A stretch of DNA of 58,460 nt from Acidobacteriaceae bacterium (GCA_903642225.1 CAHJWI010000027.1:1-58460), one strand, 5' to 3'. Positions 46,544-55,424 are shown, numbered from the stretch's first letter. Made by a program: numbers and translations. The notes: generated by a model from the sequence alone, not told the origin.

Positions 46544-47893
46544 GTGCCTTCAAAGGAGACCCTTCCGCTGACGAAGACGGCGTTGAAATCGCGGGGGATG
46601 CGCCTGTTGCCGCTGCTTGCCGCCACCTACTTTATGGTGAGCGGCGGGCCATACGGACTTGAAGATGTGATCGGTTTCGCAGGGTATGGACGTGCCCTGC
46701 TGCTGTTGCTGCTGTTGCCGGTGTTCTGGAGTCTGCCGACGGCGCTTATGCTGGGCGAGTTGAGCGCGGCAATACCGGCAGAAGGCGGCTTTTACGCCTG
46801 GGTTCGCCGCGCGATCGGACCGTTCTGGGGCTTCCAGGAAGCATGGCTTTCGCTGGCAGCAAGCGTATTCGACATGGCTGTATACCCCACCATCTTTGTG
46901 ACGTACCTGTCGCATCTGGCGCCCGCGGTGGCAGCCGGGCACAAGGGATTGGCGATCAAGCTGGCAGTCGTCCTGCTGGCCACCTTGTGGAACCTGCGTG
47001 GCGCAAATGCGGTTGGCCGTGGTTCAGTCTGGCTGTGGTTTGTGGCATTGTCGCCGTTTGTGGCGCTGGTCGGCTTTGCCGCATGGACCGGGATGCACAC
47101 GCAGCATGCACCAATGCGGCCACCGGCGCAGCTGAACCTGAGCGGCGCGGTGCTCATTGCCATGTGGAACTACATGGGTTGGGACAACGCGACGACCATT
47201 GCTAGCGAGGTAGAGAACCCGCAGCGCGCGTACCCCAGGGCAATGCTGCTGGCCGCACTCATGGTCATGCTCACCTACCTGGTTCCCATTGCGGCGGTGG
47301 CGTGGGCTGGCATTCCGCCTGAGCGTTTCAGTACAGGTGCATGGGTAGACGCGGCGCGCCTGCTAGGAGGGCCGATGCTGGCTGCCGCGGTCGTGCTGGC
47401 CGGGTCATTGGACAGCATGGGCACCTTCAACGCGCTGACCCTGAGCTACACGCGGCTGCCGTACGCTATGGCGTGCGATGGTCTGCTGCCGCGCGTGCTG
47501 ACGAAGCGTCTGCGAAACGGCGTGCCTTGGGTGGCGCTGCTGGTGTGCGCAACGTGTTGGGCGCTCGCGCTTGGTCTCACGTTTGAGAAGTTGATCACCA
47601 TCGACCTCCTGCTGTGGGGCTTGTCCCTGCTCCTGGAGTTCGCAGCACTTATTCTGCTGCGCGTGCGAGAGCCTGGGCTGGCTCGGCCATTTCGCATTCC
47701 GGGGCCGCTCTGGGTGGTGGTGGTGCTGGGTGTGGGGCCGGCGGTGCTGACGCTGTTTGCGTTGTGGACGGCGCGTGAAGAGCAGGCCGCGGGAATGCCA
47801 GCAGCGCTGTTTGCCCTGCTCCTTGCAGGGTGTGGATTGCCGCTGTATATGATTGCGCGGAAACGCACGCCACCCGCGGCAGTTGCGCAGTAA
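46544..47893 (+). CDS. APC-superfamily amino acid permease
   Basis: 449 aa inner-membrane transporter with about twelve hydrophobic segments. The N-terminal motif MVSGGPYGLEDVIGFAGYG and the following SLPTALMLGELSAAIPAEGG, FYAWVRRAIGPFWGF match the amino acid/polyamine permease core. MWNYMGWDNATTIASEVENP (TM6 region) is typical. The start at GTG 46544 is not firmly supported; ATG 46598 (MRLLPLLAA) is an alternative. Divergent from the GH19 gene, with a short 95-base gap between the chosen starts. Substrate unknown. Confidence 0.88.
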   Translation: MPSKETLPLTKTALKSRGMRLLPLLAATYFMVSGGPYGLEDVIGFAGYGRALLLLLLLPVFWSLPTALMLGELSAAIPAEGGFYAWVRRAIGPFWGFQEAWLSLAASVFDMAVYPTIFVTYLSHLAPAVAAGHKGLAIKLAVVLLATLWNLRGANAVGRGSVWLWFVALSPFVALVGFAAWTGMHTQHAPMRPPAQLNLSGAVLIAMWNYMGWDNATTIASEVENPQRAYPRAMLLAALMVMLTYLVPIAAVAWAGIPPERFSTGAWVDAARLLGGPMLAAAVVLAGSLDSMGTFNALTLSYTRLPYAMACDGLLPRVLTKRLRNGVPWVALLVCATCWALALGLTFEKLITIDLLLWGLSLLLEFAALILLRVREPGLARPFRIPGPLWVVVVLGVGPAVLTLFALWTAREEQAAGMPAALFALLLAGCGLPLYMIARKRTPPAAVAQ

Positions 47894-48535
47894 CGCCAAA
47901 CCTTCTGACCCAGCGGTATCTCCCCGTCGTCGAAATAAAGTAACCCAGGGTCGTATTTATCCATCGGTTCGCGGCAGCGGAGCGCCCATCCGCAGCAAAG
48001 CCCGGGGTTTCCGGCGGGTCTGCTTCGTGCCACCTGCTGTCGTTCGCGTCGTGCCAGGCGTTCTGGGCTGCGATCGTGTTCAGTCCGTCAGGTGTTACAA
48101 GATTGCGACCGGTATAAAGCTCTGCGGATCAAGGCCCTGCCACCGATTCCCGGCACCGTCTACCTGTCTCAAGCGTAGGCGTCGTAGCGAACGTTCGCCT
48201 GTGCAGTCACCGCGTCGTAACCGTAGGCAGCCCGCTGCCAATGCACGCGTGCGAGCTGCGGTTGCTGACGCCAAACTTTGCATCGCGAAAACAGTCAGGC
48301 GTGCGTTAGTGCTGCTGCAGCGAAGCGTACTCGCAGCGAAAGGGTCAGAGGCGTAAGTCGTTGCGCAAACCAAGCGCTGCCCTGGCGGCCACCGCAACCG
48401 ATGCAGCTACGCCTGCGTGCTGTAAAAGGGACCGACGCGTATGGCGTGGCGACATAGCCGCTATGGTAGCCCCGCAATGCTTATACGTTAAAGTTTACAA
48501 ACAAGTCATCATTTTGACCAAAGCCAGCCGCGGCA
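47894..48535. other. Intergenic region with traces of a degraded minus-strand gene
   Basis: No intact gene. On the minus strand, from about 48110 down to 47890, one frame reads TPDGLNTIAAQNAWHDANDS and WHEADPPETPGFA, and another reads KYDPGLLYFDDGEIPLGQ, both protein-like and adjacent, which suggests a frameshifted remnant of unknown family. Confidence 0.35.
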
Positions 48536-49066
48536 CTACTTTACGGTCTTACTCTGATACGCATCGATGGACTTATTGATAACGTCATGTGCATATGCGG
48601 CGTCGCGCCAGCCGTTAATTTCGACCTTCTTGCCTTCAAGATCCTTGTAAGTAGAAAAGAAGTGAACGATTTCCTTGAGTTTGTGGGGATGGATCTGCTC
48701 GTAACTGGTGATGTCAAAGTAACGAGGGTTAGCGCAACCCACCGCTAGAATCTTTTCATCGCCTTCACCGCCATCCACCATCAACATAACGCCAATTGGC
48801 CGAACTTCCTGCAGGCAACCAGGAAAGCTGGGCTCATCGACAAGAACAAGCACGTCAAGCGGATCACCATCGTCACCCAGCGTTGAAGGCAAAAAGCCAT
48901 AGTCGCCTGGGTAGTGCACAGGGGAGTAGAGGTTACGGTCTAGCTTGAAGACGTGGAGCTTCTTGTCGTATTCGTATTTCATCTTGCCTTCAAGTGGGAT
49001 TTCAATGACGGCGTTTACAACTTCTGGCGCCTTTGCGCCAACCGGCAACTCCAGGTAGTTCGGCAT
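48536..49066 (-). CDS. ppa: Inorganic diphosphatase
   Basis: 176 aa, the normal length of bacterial family I pyrophosphatases. It hydrolyses PPi to two Pi and drives biosynthetic reactions forward. Conserved features: EIPLEGKMKYEYDKK (active-site Glu, Lys), FLPSTLGDDGDPLDVLVLV with the metal-binding D-x-D-P-x-D pattern, and YEQIHPHKLKEIVHFF then YKDLEGK near the end. Cytoplasmic. The start at ATG 49066 has an AGAAGAGA upstream. Divergent from purS. Confidence 0.96.
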   Translation of the reverse strand: MPNYLELPVGAKAPEVVNAVIEIPLEGKMKYEYDKKLHVFKLDRNLYSPVHYPGDYGFLPSTLGDDGDPLDVLVLVDEPSFPGCLQEVRPIGVMLMVDGGEGDEKILAVGCANPRYFDITSYEQIHPHKLKEIVHFFSTYKDLEGKKVEINGWRDAAYAHDVINKSIDAYQSKTVK

Positions 49067-49245
49067 ACGGTCTCTTCTCTTCGGAATGATTTTGTACGGC
49101 TTGCGCGATACGGTTACGAGCGCGGCGAGAAAGGCACACCGGCCAGCAGCGCAACGGAATCAGCAGTACCATGCCGCAGTATAGTACCCTAGGCCGGCCC
49201 GGTGAAGAGGTGCGATAAAAACCGGGTGCATCCTATAATTCAACC

Positions 49246-49488
49246 ATGCGCGCCCATGTGTATGTCACGCTCAAGACCACGGTGCTGGACGCCCAGGGCC
49301 AGACCATTGCTAACGCTCTTCGCCGCCTGCATCATCCCTCCGTGCAAGACGTCCGGCAAGGTAAATATTTCTTGCTGACTCTGGATGATTCGCTTGCACA
49401 GGACGTTGCTCGCATGGAAGTCGAGAGGATCGCCGCCGACGTGCTCACCAATCCAGTCATTGAAGAGTTCACCTATCGCATCGAGTAG
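49246..49488 (+). CDS. purS: Phosphoribosylformylglycinamidine synthase subunit PurS
   Basis: 80 aa, the usual PurS size. PurS bridges PurL and PurQ in the FGAM synthase complex of purine synthesis. Motifs: YVTLKTTVLDAQGQTIANAL at the start and VRQGKYFLLTLDD, then ADVLTNPVIEEFTYRIE as the end. The normal partners purQ and purL are not next to it in this window. It is followed after 63 bases by an unrelated aminotransferase gene. Confidence 0.95.
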   Translation: MRAHVYVTLKTTVLDAQGQTIANALRRLHHPSVQDVRQGKYFLLTLDDSLAQDVARMEVERIAADVLTNPVIEEFTYRIE

Positions 49489-49551
49489 GCTAGGTCGGCT
49501 TGCAGAGCAAGAATGTGTTTGACTGCGGCGTGAACACCCAGGAAACGTATC

Positions 49552-50847
49552 ATGGCGAACCGGCGTGATTTCTTAAAGTCTGCCGCATGCGCGCCCGCGA
49601 CGATGCTGACGGCTCAGGCAAACACCGCAATCGCAAACCCGGAAACTGACTTGCCCACGCCCGATTCTATCCTCATCAAAGCCTTGCCGGAACACTTCGA
49701 CGTCGATCGAAGCACCATCAACCTGGAGAATGCCTACTGGGGCGTCATGCCACGGGTCACGGCGGCGGCGTACGCGCGCAACGTTGTGTTTGTGAACCAA
49801 TTCAACAGCATGTACGCGCGCGATGCCATGCCGGAACACCCTATGAGTGCACAGTTTGACCAGGCGCGCAGCAGTGTGGCAGATCTGATGCGCGTCCAGG
49901 CAAACGAGATCGCCTTTGCTCGCAGCGGCAGCGAAGGTTTGCAGAGTCTGATTGTGAACTATCGCAACCTGAAGCCTGGCGACGCTGTGATCTACTGCGA
50001 CCTGGACTACGACAATATGATCGGCGCGCTGAAGTGGCTGGGCGATCATCGTGGCATCCAGGTGGTGCACTTCACTATGCCTGAGCCCGCGACCACCGCC
50101 AACATACTTGCAGCGTACGACGACGTATTGAAGCGCACACCCAAAGCAAAGCTGCTGCTGCTCACCCATGTGTCGCACCGCACCGGGCTGGTACCGCCGG
50201 CACGCGAAATCATCAGCATGGCACGCGCACGCGGTGTAGACACGATTTTAGATTCGGCCCACGCTATTGGCTGCCTAAATGTAACCCCAGACGACCTGGG
50301 CGCCGACTTCATGGGTTGGTCGATGCACAAATGGCTCGCCGCACCACTCTCGCTGGGGGCTATCTATGTCCGCAGGTCCCGCCTTGATGCAATCGACAGC
50401 AGCCTGGGAAATCCGGATTACCCCCTGGATGACATTCGTAGTCGTCTGCCGGCCGGAATGACTAATCTTGCGTCGCAACTGACGGTGCCGACTGCTGTTG
50501 CGTTTTATCGTGCCGTTGGGCCTGCCGCCAAAGAAGCGCATTTGCGATTGCTGCGCAGCCTCTGGGTTGACCCCGCGCGCGGCATCGATGGCCTGCAGAT
50601 TCTGACGCCGGAGGACCCGGCACGCTCCTGCGCCATCACCAGCTTCCGACTGCGGGGCATGCATACAGAAGTCGATGCAAGCCGCGTGCAACGACGTCTG
50701 CTGGAGAAGCACCGTATCCTCACCGTGGTACGCACGGGCATCGCCGGCGGCCCTGCAATCCGGGTAACACCCGGGCTGTTCACCCTTCCAGCGGAGCTGG
50801 ATGCGCTGGTGACCGCGCTTAGAGCCGAACACAATTTGCTGGTGTAA
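49552..50847 (+). CDS. Tat-exported class V aminotransferase (isopenicillin-N-epimerase-like)
   Basis: 431 aa PLP enzyme. A Tat signal opens it (MANRRDFLKSAACAPATM). The fold type I core shows ARSGSEGLQSLIVNYRNLKPG, then LLLTHVSHRTGLVPP and the aspartate motif DTILDSAHAIGC. The PLP lysine is Lys260 in SMHKWLAAPLS. The C-terminal domain ends normally. Family members include isopenicillin N epimerase-like and cysteine-desulfurase-like enzymes; the substrate here is unknown. A Tat signal on a PLP enzyme implies folding with PLP in the cytoplasm, then export to the periplasm, where the substrate could be a peptide or cell-wall amino acid (inference). Confidence 0.85.
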   Translation: MANRRDFLKSAACAPATMLTAQANTAIANPETDLPTPDSILIKALPEHFDVDRSTINLENAYWGVMPRVTAAAYARNVVFVNQFNSMYARDAMPEHPMSAQFDQARSSVADLMRVQANEIAFARSGSEGLQSLIVNYRNLKPGDAVIYCDLDYDNMIGALKWLGDHRGIQVVHFTMPEPATTANILAAYDDVLKRTPKAKLLLLTHVSHRTGLVPPAREIISMARARGVDTILDSAHAIGCLNVTPDDLGADFMGWSMHKWLAAPLSLGAIYVRRSRLDAIDSSLGNPDYPLDDIRSRLPAGMTNLASQLTVPTAVAFYRAVGPAAKEAHLRLLRSLWVDPARGIDGLQILTPEDPARSCAITSFRLRGMHTEVDASRVQRRLLEKHRILTVVRTGIAGGPAIRVTPGLFTLPAELDALVTALRAEHNLLV

Positions 50848-51060
50848 GTGGGGATGCATCACAATAAGCGCACGCCGGCACAGTTAAGGGCGAACAGCAT
50901 TGCGCTGCGCCCCCTCCCGGGTGCCACAGCATTGAACGGCTCTCACCTAGCGAACGCGCAGCCTGGCTCGCCGCCCACAATGCAACTGGTACGGGTGCGG
51001 GTACCTCGACGGACTTCTCTTGCATCCACTCCCGCATTAAACTCATCCAACCCGCCAACC

Positions 51061-51441
51061 ATGCGTATTGCACGTGCCACATTTGCCGCACTCGTCGGTT
51101 CGCTTCTAGCGCTCGGCCTTTATCTTGTGTGGTTTTTCCAGATAACCCACCACGACACGCCGTGGGATGGAGCCCCCGCAAGCTTTATGGTACTTACCAG
51201 CCTGGTCGCAGCAATCTGTGGCTTCGCTGGCGGCTATATCGGCGCACTGCTTGCACCTGCGACACCCCGCGGTACCGCAGATGCCATCGCCGCGCTTATC
51301 GCCGTTGCTGCAGCGTTTGCTGAGACCCATACACCCGGCCAACACCATTATGCCCAGGCACTCGCACTACTCGTAGCCGCGCCTGCAGCGTACTTCGCAG
51401 GCAGGCTGCATAAGCCGGTATCACAGTCCTCCACGTCGTAG
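51061..51441 (+). CDS. Small membrane protein, unknown function
   Basis: About 126 aa from the ATG at 51061; the frame is open back to 50848, but residues before 51061 look non-coding. Four hydrophobic segments can be seen (AALVGSLLALGLYLVWFF, SFMVLTSLVAAICGF, GALLAP region, and AIAALIAVAAAF / ALALLVAAPAAYFAGRL). There is no ribosome site and no recognised domain. The gene lies between the aminotransferase and the GH79-like gene and may be in one transcript with them. Confidence 0.55.
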   Translation: MRIARATFAALVGSLLALGLYLVWFFQITHHDTPWDGAPASFMVLTSLVAAICGFAGGYIGALLAPATPRGTADAIAALIAVAAAFAETHTPGQHHYAQALALLVAAPAAYFAGRLHKPVSQSSTS

Positions 51442-51545
51442 TCCCAGCTAGCCTTTGAAAAACCCTGAACAGACAGGGAGACGGTCATTCAAGCAGCCGC
51501 AGGTGCACTTTTCGCCAGCGCCCCTCAGTGCTACCCTTCCCTCGC

Positions 51546-53096
51546 ATGATCACTTCGCAGCTTTCTCGCCGGAACTTTATCGCAGGGGCATCTGCCGCCT
51601 CAGCAGTCATGACTGTTGCACCCCTCTCCTTTGCACAGACGCCATTGCCGCAAACGGCGAGACTAACTTTGGCCACAAAGCTAGGAGCGGTCGTACCCCA
51701 GGACTTCATCGGACTTTCTTACGAAGTCATGCAGTTGGAAGATCCCACGTTCTTTTCACCTCAGAACATCGGCCTGGTGCAGCAGTTTCGCGCGCTTGCT
51801 CCCCATGGCGTACTTCGACTGGGTGGCAATACAAGCGAATTTTCATGGTGGAAAGCAACCTCAACGGATCTACCCCCAGTTCGGCCCAACGGCATCAAGG
51901 ACGATGGAGAGCCTGACCCCAACACAATCTATGCTGTAACCCCGGAAGCCATCCGTACTTTGAAAGGCTTTCTGGATGCAACGGGGTGGACATGCATCTA
52001 CGGCCTTAACCTGGGTTATGGAACGGTCACCACAGACGTTTCGGAAGCTCTGTTTGTGTATAAAACTCTCGGCAAAAGTCTGCACGCTTTCCAGATCGGC
52101 AATGAGGTCGATCTCTTCTGGCGGCACTTACGCAAGAAAGCCACGTGGAACGTGGACACATACTTACAAAGTTGGTTGGAAATTGCCCGTGCTGTTCAGG
52201 CGATCTGTCCGGGCGCAGTATTCGGCATGCCGGATGTTGCCGGTGACGTCACATGGCTGCCGCAGATTGCCGACCGATGGAGTGCAATCGCGGACAAGCC
52301 GCATGTCACAAATCTTAGTCACCATTACTACGTCGGTGGTCCGCCAAGTAACCCGGAGATGAACATCGCAGCAATTCTCCGGACTGACCCCAAGGTGCAA
52401 CATGATGCCGAGCTTGCAACGTCAGCAGCTGCACGCATGGGCATCAAGGTGCGAATGACCGAGGGCAACACCTGTTACCAAGCCGGCAAGGACGGAGTCA
52501 GTGATGTGTATGCAAGTGCGCTTTGGTCCGCGGCTTACCTTTTTGAATTAATGAAGCTGGGGTACAGCGGGGTGAACCTGCACGGCGGGTCCGGGCATGC
52601 TACTGCTGTGTCTGTGGGAAACCGGCTCCGCGGCGAGGAACTGATGGCTGACGCGACGGCTCCGCATCCAAAGCCGTTTTATACGCCAATCGCAAACGAG
52701 GGAACACTGGCGGGGAGCGGTATCGATGGCAAATTGAGTGCAAAGTACGTGCTGGAGCCAGTAGGTGTCGGCATGAAGTTCGCCTCGGCCCTCATCGGCG
52801 CGACGATGCTCCCCTGCTTGCTGAACCAGGATGGAACTTCGTTGAACGTCGTTGCATATGCGGCGCGAAGAGCGGATGGCAAAACCTTGGTCGCGATCTT
52901 AAACAAGGAGGCGAGCGCACCCGTGCAGATCACCGCTCCGCCCTTCCAAACACTTCAAACGTTGACCGGAGAATCGCTGGAGTCGAGGTCAGCGGAGGTG
53001 AAAACGACAGTTCGGGAGACAACCAGCAGGAGGTCGGCGGCAGGACAAACCTTCATCTTGCCGGCGCATACCGGGACGTTGTTGCTTCTGGCCTAA
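51546..53096 (+). CDS. Tat-exported glycoside hydrolase, GH79-like (beta-glucuronidase type)
   Basis: 516 aa from the ATG at 51546. A Tat signal (SQLSRRNFIAGASAASAV) ends near AQT. The clan GH-A barrel shows FIGLSYEVMQLEDPTFF, LRLGGNTSEFSWW, acid/base Glu187 in FQIGNEVDLFW and nucleophile Glu306 in VRMTEGNTCY. A small C-terminal beta-domain follows (about residue 430 on), as in GH79 heparanase/glucuronidase relatives. It likely removes uronic-acid or similar residues from polysaccharides in the periplasm. Exact substrate is unknown. The last 44 bases overlap a small ORF on the other strand. Confidence 0.82.
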   Translation: MITSQLSRRNFIAGASAASAVMTVAPLSFAQTPLPQTARLTLATKLGAVVPQDFIGLSYEVMQLEDPTFFSPQNIGLVQQFRALAPHGVLRLGGNTSEFSWWKATSTDLPPVRPNGIKDDGEPDPNTIYAVTPEAIRTLKGFLDATGWTCIYGLNLGYGTVTTDVSEALFVYKTLGKSLHAFQIGNEVDLFWRHLRKKATWNVDTYLQSWLEIARAVQAICPGAVFGMPDVAGDVTWLPQIADRWSAIADKPHVTNLSHHYYVGGPPSNPEMNIAAILRTDPKVQHDAELATSAAARMGIKVRMTEGNTCYQAGKDGVSDVYASALWSAAYLFELMKLGYSGVNLHGGSGHATAVSVGNRLRGEELMADATAPHPKPFYTPIANEGTLAGSGIDGKLSAKYVLEPVGVGMKFASALIGATMLPCLLNQDGTSLNVVAYAARRADGKTLVAILNKEASAPVQITAPPFQTLQTLTGESLESRSAEVKTTVRETTSRRSAAGQTFILPAHTGTLLLLA

Positions 53097-53334
53097 ATGG
53101 TTTGCGAATGACTCGCGATTTTTCGGCGGAGCGTTTGGCGAGGGCAGACCCGATACACAGAATAATTTCAGCAAGAGCCCAGATCACGCAGGCAACCATG
53201 GTGCAACCACACTTGTGGGAAAACGGGGCGGTATAAGTCGTAGGGTCATTCCATACAATCTGAAAGTGTTGCTCGTACAGACAAAAAAGTGTTGAAGCAA
53301 CAGCGGCAACCAAACTTTTGACCAAAGATTCCAT
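53053..53334 (-). CDS. Small two-helix membrane protein, doubtful
   Basis: 93 aa from ATG 53334, with GAGG upstream. Two hydrophobic segments (LVAAVASTLFCLYE near residue 6-20 and MVACVIWALAEIILCIG near 45-62) and a basic C-terminus. Its 3' end overlaps the GH79 gene by 44 bases, tail to tail. No known family. Confidence 0.4.
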   Translation of the reverse strand: MESLVKSLVAAVASTLFCLYEQHFQIVWNDPTTYTAPFSHKCGCTMVACVIWALAEIILCIGSALAKRSAEKSRVIRKPFRPEATTSRYAPAR

Positions 53335-53718
53335 GCCAACCTCTTTATCGGTAGTTCTGGCCGGGTGGATATCTCCCTTCCATGACTTGTGTAGATTCCT
53401 CATTTTCCCCAACAAGTTGCCAAATGTTTACTTCCGCTGCATGGCCCTTTTGGGGTATAGCTCTCCCCTATACCGACGGGCACACCACCGGGCCGATGCC
53501 GTGATGCGAGGTCTTGGGCTGCTGGGTGATCGACTGGATTCGTCAGCTGATGCTGGTAGAGGCTCGGAAGGCGGCTGATTCCGGTGCACCATTCCATGTG
53601 CGGGTCGTCTGTGAGCCGGCTGCCAAAGTGCCTACTTGTGAATGAGATAAGGTGAAAGGTTCGCGCAGTGCGTGGCACTGTTGCTCTATCCGACTCATTC
53701 GGCAGTGCTTGAAGCGAT
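53335..53718. other. Intergenic region with no supported gene
   Basis: No ribosome site plus domain is seen. The open frames are Arg/Ser/Pro-rich, as in non-coding GC-rich DNA beside the RAYT remnant. Confidence 0.4.
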
Positions 53719-54199
53719 TTAGAGCGCTTTTCTGCGGTCGAGGGCTGGGTCGACCGTGAGGGACCGAAGGGTTCCGCTATCGGGCGGCGGCGGTGGGTCG
53801 ACCGGGACGGTCTTGCACTGGTTGTGGTGCACGTCACGGATTCCCTCCATGCCGCTTGTCGGCGGGCGCGGTTGAGGTGCGGACGTTGAGGTCGTGGGTT
53901 CGCGCCTGACAGATTCTGGGTGGTCATTCCTACGGTGGCGGGAGGTGCTCCACTCGGAGTGCTTGGAGGGCGTCTGCCAGGACGGTTTGCGATGGTTCGG
54001 AGACGAGCAGGTGCAGGTGCTCGGGCATAAAGGCGTACCCGTGGACTTCCATGCTGTGGCGTTTCCGGGTTTCTTCGAGCGCTTGGTCGAGGGTGGAGTA
54101 AGCGCCGGGTTCGGAGAGGTACGGTTGGCGGCGGTAGCTGCTGAAGGTTATGAAGTGGGGGTCGCCTTCGTGCTGGTAGCGCTTTCTACCTGTGGGCAC
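53719..54199 (-). pseudogene. REP-associated tyrosine transposase (RAYT), frameshifted copy 1
   Basis: The minus strand from about 54199 reads GRKRYQHEGDPHFITFSSYR, RQPYLSEPGAYSTLDQALEE, HGYAFMPEHLHLLVSEPSQT, holding the HxH motif of the Y1_Tnp (HUH-like) fold. The frame ends at 53930, but the expected continuation appears in another frame: ICQARTHDLNVRT for the FWQARYYDFNVR block, then a degenerate EGIRDVHHNQC for the EKLRYIHRNP block. RAYT enzymes move REP palindromes. This copy is inactive. Confidence 0.78.
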
Positions 54200-54313
54200 G
54201 GGAAGAGTGTAGCGCTTGGGTGGGAGAGCAGGAGCCCAAACATCGCAAAATCCGCGATGTATGGAGCACCCACTTTCTCCGGGGTTCGGAAGTGGTGTGT
54301 GGGCCACCCGCCG
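54137..54313. repeat. Long direct repeat, copy 1 (RAYT 5' end plus upstream REP)
   Basis: Visibly similar to 54997-55178 in the same orientation, with scattered changes. It covers the RAYT N-terminus (GTCGCCTTCGTGCT.GTAGCGCTT), the REP-like palindrome, and a conserved edge (GTGTG.G.GCCACCCGCC). The two copies flank the membrane-protein gene at 54341-54952. Confidence 0.75.
54241..54259. repeat. REP-like palindrome 1
   Basis: CATCGC and GCGATG arms around AAAATCC. It lies about 40 bases upstream of the RAYT copy 1 start, the usual place for a REP. Confidence 0.6.
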
Positions 54314-54340
54314 GGCCACTCGTTGGGGACATTGGTTGTA

Positions 54341-54952
54341 TTAGCGACGTCGCACTTTGCGGATGAGACCTAGTGGTGCGGCGGCGAAGAGTACCGTCCA
54401 GAGGGCGAATCCTCGTAGCGTCCATGCCATGTCCGTTCTTTCCTGTGGGGCCATGGTGAGCGAGAGGCCGATGCCGAGAAACGCGCATCCCAGGCACAGG
54501 GCCGAGGCAAGCACGAGCCACACCACGTGCACGGAGCGGCGCCGCAGCAATGCATCCCAGCCAGCACCGGCAAGAGCCCAGAAGGGCAGGCAGTATAGCG
54601 GCCAGGTGATCGCGTCCCAATCGTCATAGGTGAAGGACGCAGGGTGCCAGCCGGATGGCCATGTGGATGAGAAGCGTGAGATCAGCAGGCTGATGCTGAA
54701 GGCGGGCAGGTTTAGTCCTTTCAGAAACTTCGCCTTCAGGACGGCTGCTGTACTGAACGACCACTGCAGGAAGTCCGGCCGCCTGACGATGGCAACGAAC
54801 GCACCCCGATGGAGGCGGACTGCCGGGGCACCGTGTGCCCAATGCTGTAGATGCCAGTAGGCGATGGTTGCAGGGATGCCGATAAGGAGCACCCAAACAG
54901 CCACGGAAAGCAGCGGAAGAAGATAGCTGATGGGAAGGCGGACGGTTTTCAC
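54341..54952 (-). CDS. Hypothetical membrane protein between RAYT repeats
   Basis: 203 aa from a GTG at 54952. There are about four hydrophobic helices: LPLLSVAVWVLLIGIPATIA near the N-terminus, LYCLPFWALAGAGW, VVWLVLASALCLGCAFLGIG and FALWTVLFAAAPLGLI near the C-terminus. No domain is recognised. No strong ribosome site precedes the GTG. It sits exactly between two copies of a RAYT/REP repeat, so it may have been moved or exchanged by recombination between them (inference). Confidence 0.65.
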   Translation of the reverse strand: MKTVRLPISYLLPLLSVAVWVLLIGIPATIAYWHLQHWAHGAPAVRLHRGAFVAIVRRPDFLQWSFSTAAVLKAKFLKGLNLPAFSISLLISRFSSTWPSGWHPASFTYDDWDAITWPLYCLPFWALAGAGWDALLRRRSVHVVWLVLASALCLGCAFLGIGLSLTMAPQERTDMAWTLRGFALWTVLFAAAPLGLIRKVRRR

Positions 54953-54989
54953 GTGGGTAGAGTACCGCTCCTACGCTGAGGTCGAGTTC

Positions 54990-55078
54990 GGTAGGGACTG
55001 CTGAAGGTGATGAAGTGGAGGTCGCCTTCGTGCTAGTAGCGCTTCAGACCTGTGGGCACGGGATGAGTTTAGCGCTTG
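54990..55078 (-). pseudogene. RAYT 5' remnant, copy 2
   Basis: The minus strand reads a RAYT start with an in-frame stop, LKRY (TAG) HEGDLHFITFS, matching copy 1's KRYQHEGDPHFITFS. Nothing of the rest of the transposase follows. Confidence 0.6.
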
Positions 55079-55178
55079 CGTGGGGGAGCAGGATCCCACA
55101 CATCGCAAGAAGCCGCGATGTATGGGGCACCCACATCGTTTTGGAGTTTGGCAACTGGTGTGTGAGCCACCCGCCTTG
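54997..55178. repeat. Long direct repeat, copy 2
   Basis: Partner of 54137-54313. It carries the same RAYT 5' piece, the REP-like palindrome, and the GTGTG.GAGCCACCCGCC edge. Confidence 0.75.
55101..55120. repeat. REP-like palindrome 2
   Basis: CATCGC and GCGATG arms around AAGAAGCC, the same arms as the palindrome at 54241. Confidence 0.6.
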
Positions 55179-55384
55179 GGTACACTTGCAGTCACCATCG
55201 GCGGTGTTCGCCCGTACTTCGCCCTTGTAAAGCACAAACCTAGTGATCCCTGCTAGATACATCGGCATAGGTTTTCAACAATAAAACCACTTTTGCACCG
55301 ATTCAGAAGCAGTCCTCTATTGACGCACGATGAATGACCAATGCTATGGTTAATTGAGCGTGAGATTGTGCGCTGACGAAGAAG

Positions 55385-55424
55385 GGCACGAGTCGCTTTG
55401 CCGTAGGAAGCGGCGACTCGTGCC
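55385..55424 (+). ncRNA. Strong hairpin leader upstream of an unknown gene (putative structured RNA)
   Basis: Arms GGCACGAGTCGC (55385-55396) and GCGACTCGTGCC (55413-55424) pair perfectly over 12 bp with a 16-base loop. It lies 92 bases before the ATG at 55517. There is no T-run, so it does not look like a normal terminator. It could be a regulatory leader, an RNA partner, or a mobile-element end. Function unknown. Confidence 0.4.

Noticed and set aside
47446..48033. Minus-strand ORF of 195 codons over the permease end
   Set aside because: Most of it is antisense to the APC permease; only the part beyond 47894 could be coding and that is listed as a trace.
50848..51060. N-terminal extension of the small membrane protein
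   Set aside because: The extra 71 residues look non-coding and there is no ribosome site; the ATG at 51061 fits the first membrane helix.
53400..53927. Minus-strand ORF of 175 codons
   Set aside because: Its sequence is Arg/Pro/Ser-rich, and most of it is the out-of-frame reading of the decayed RAYT.
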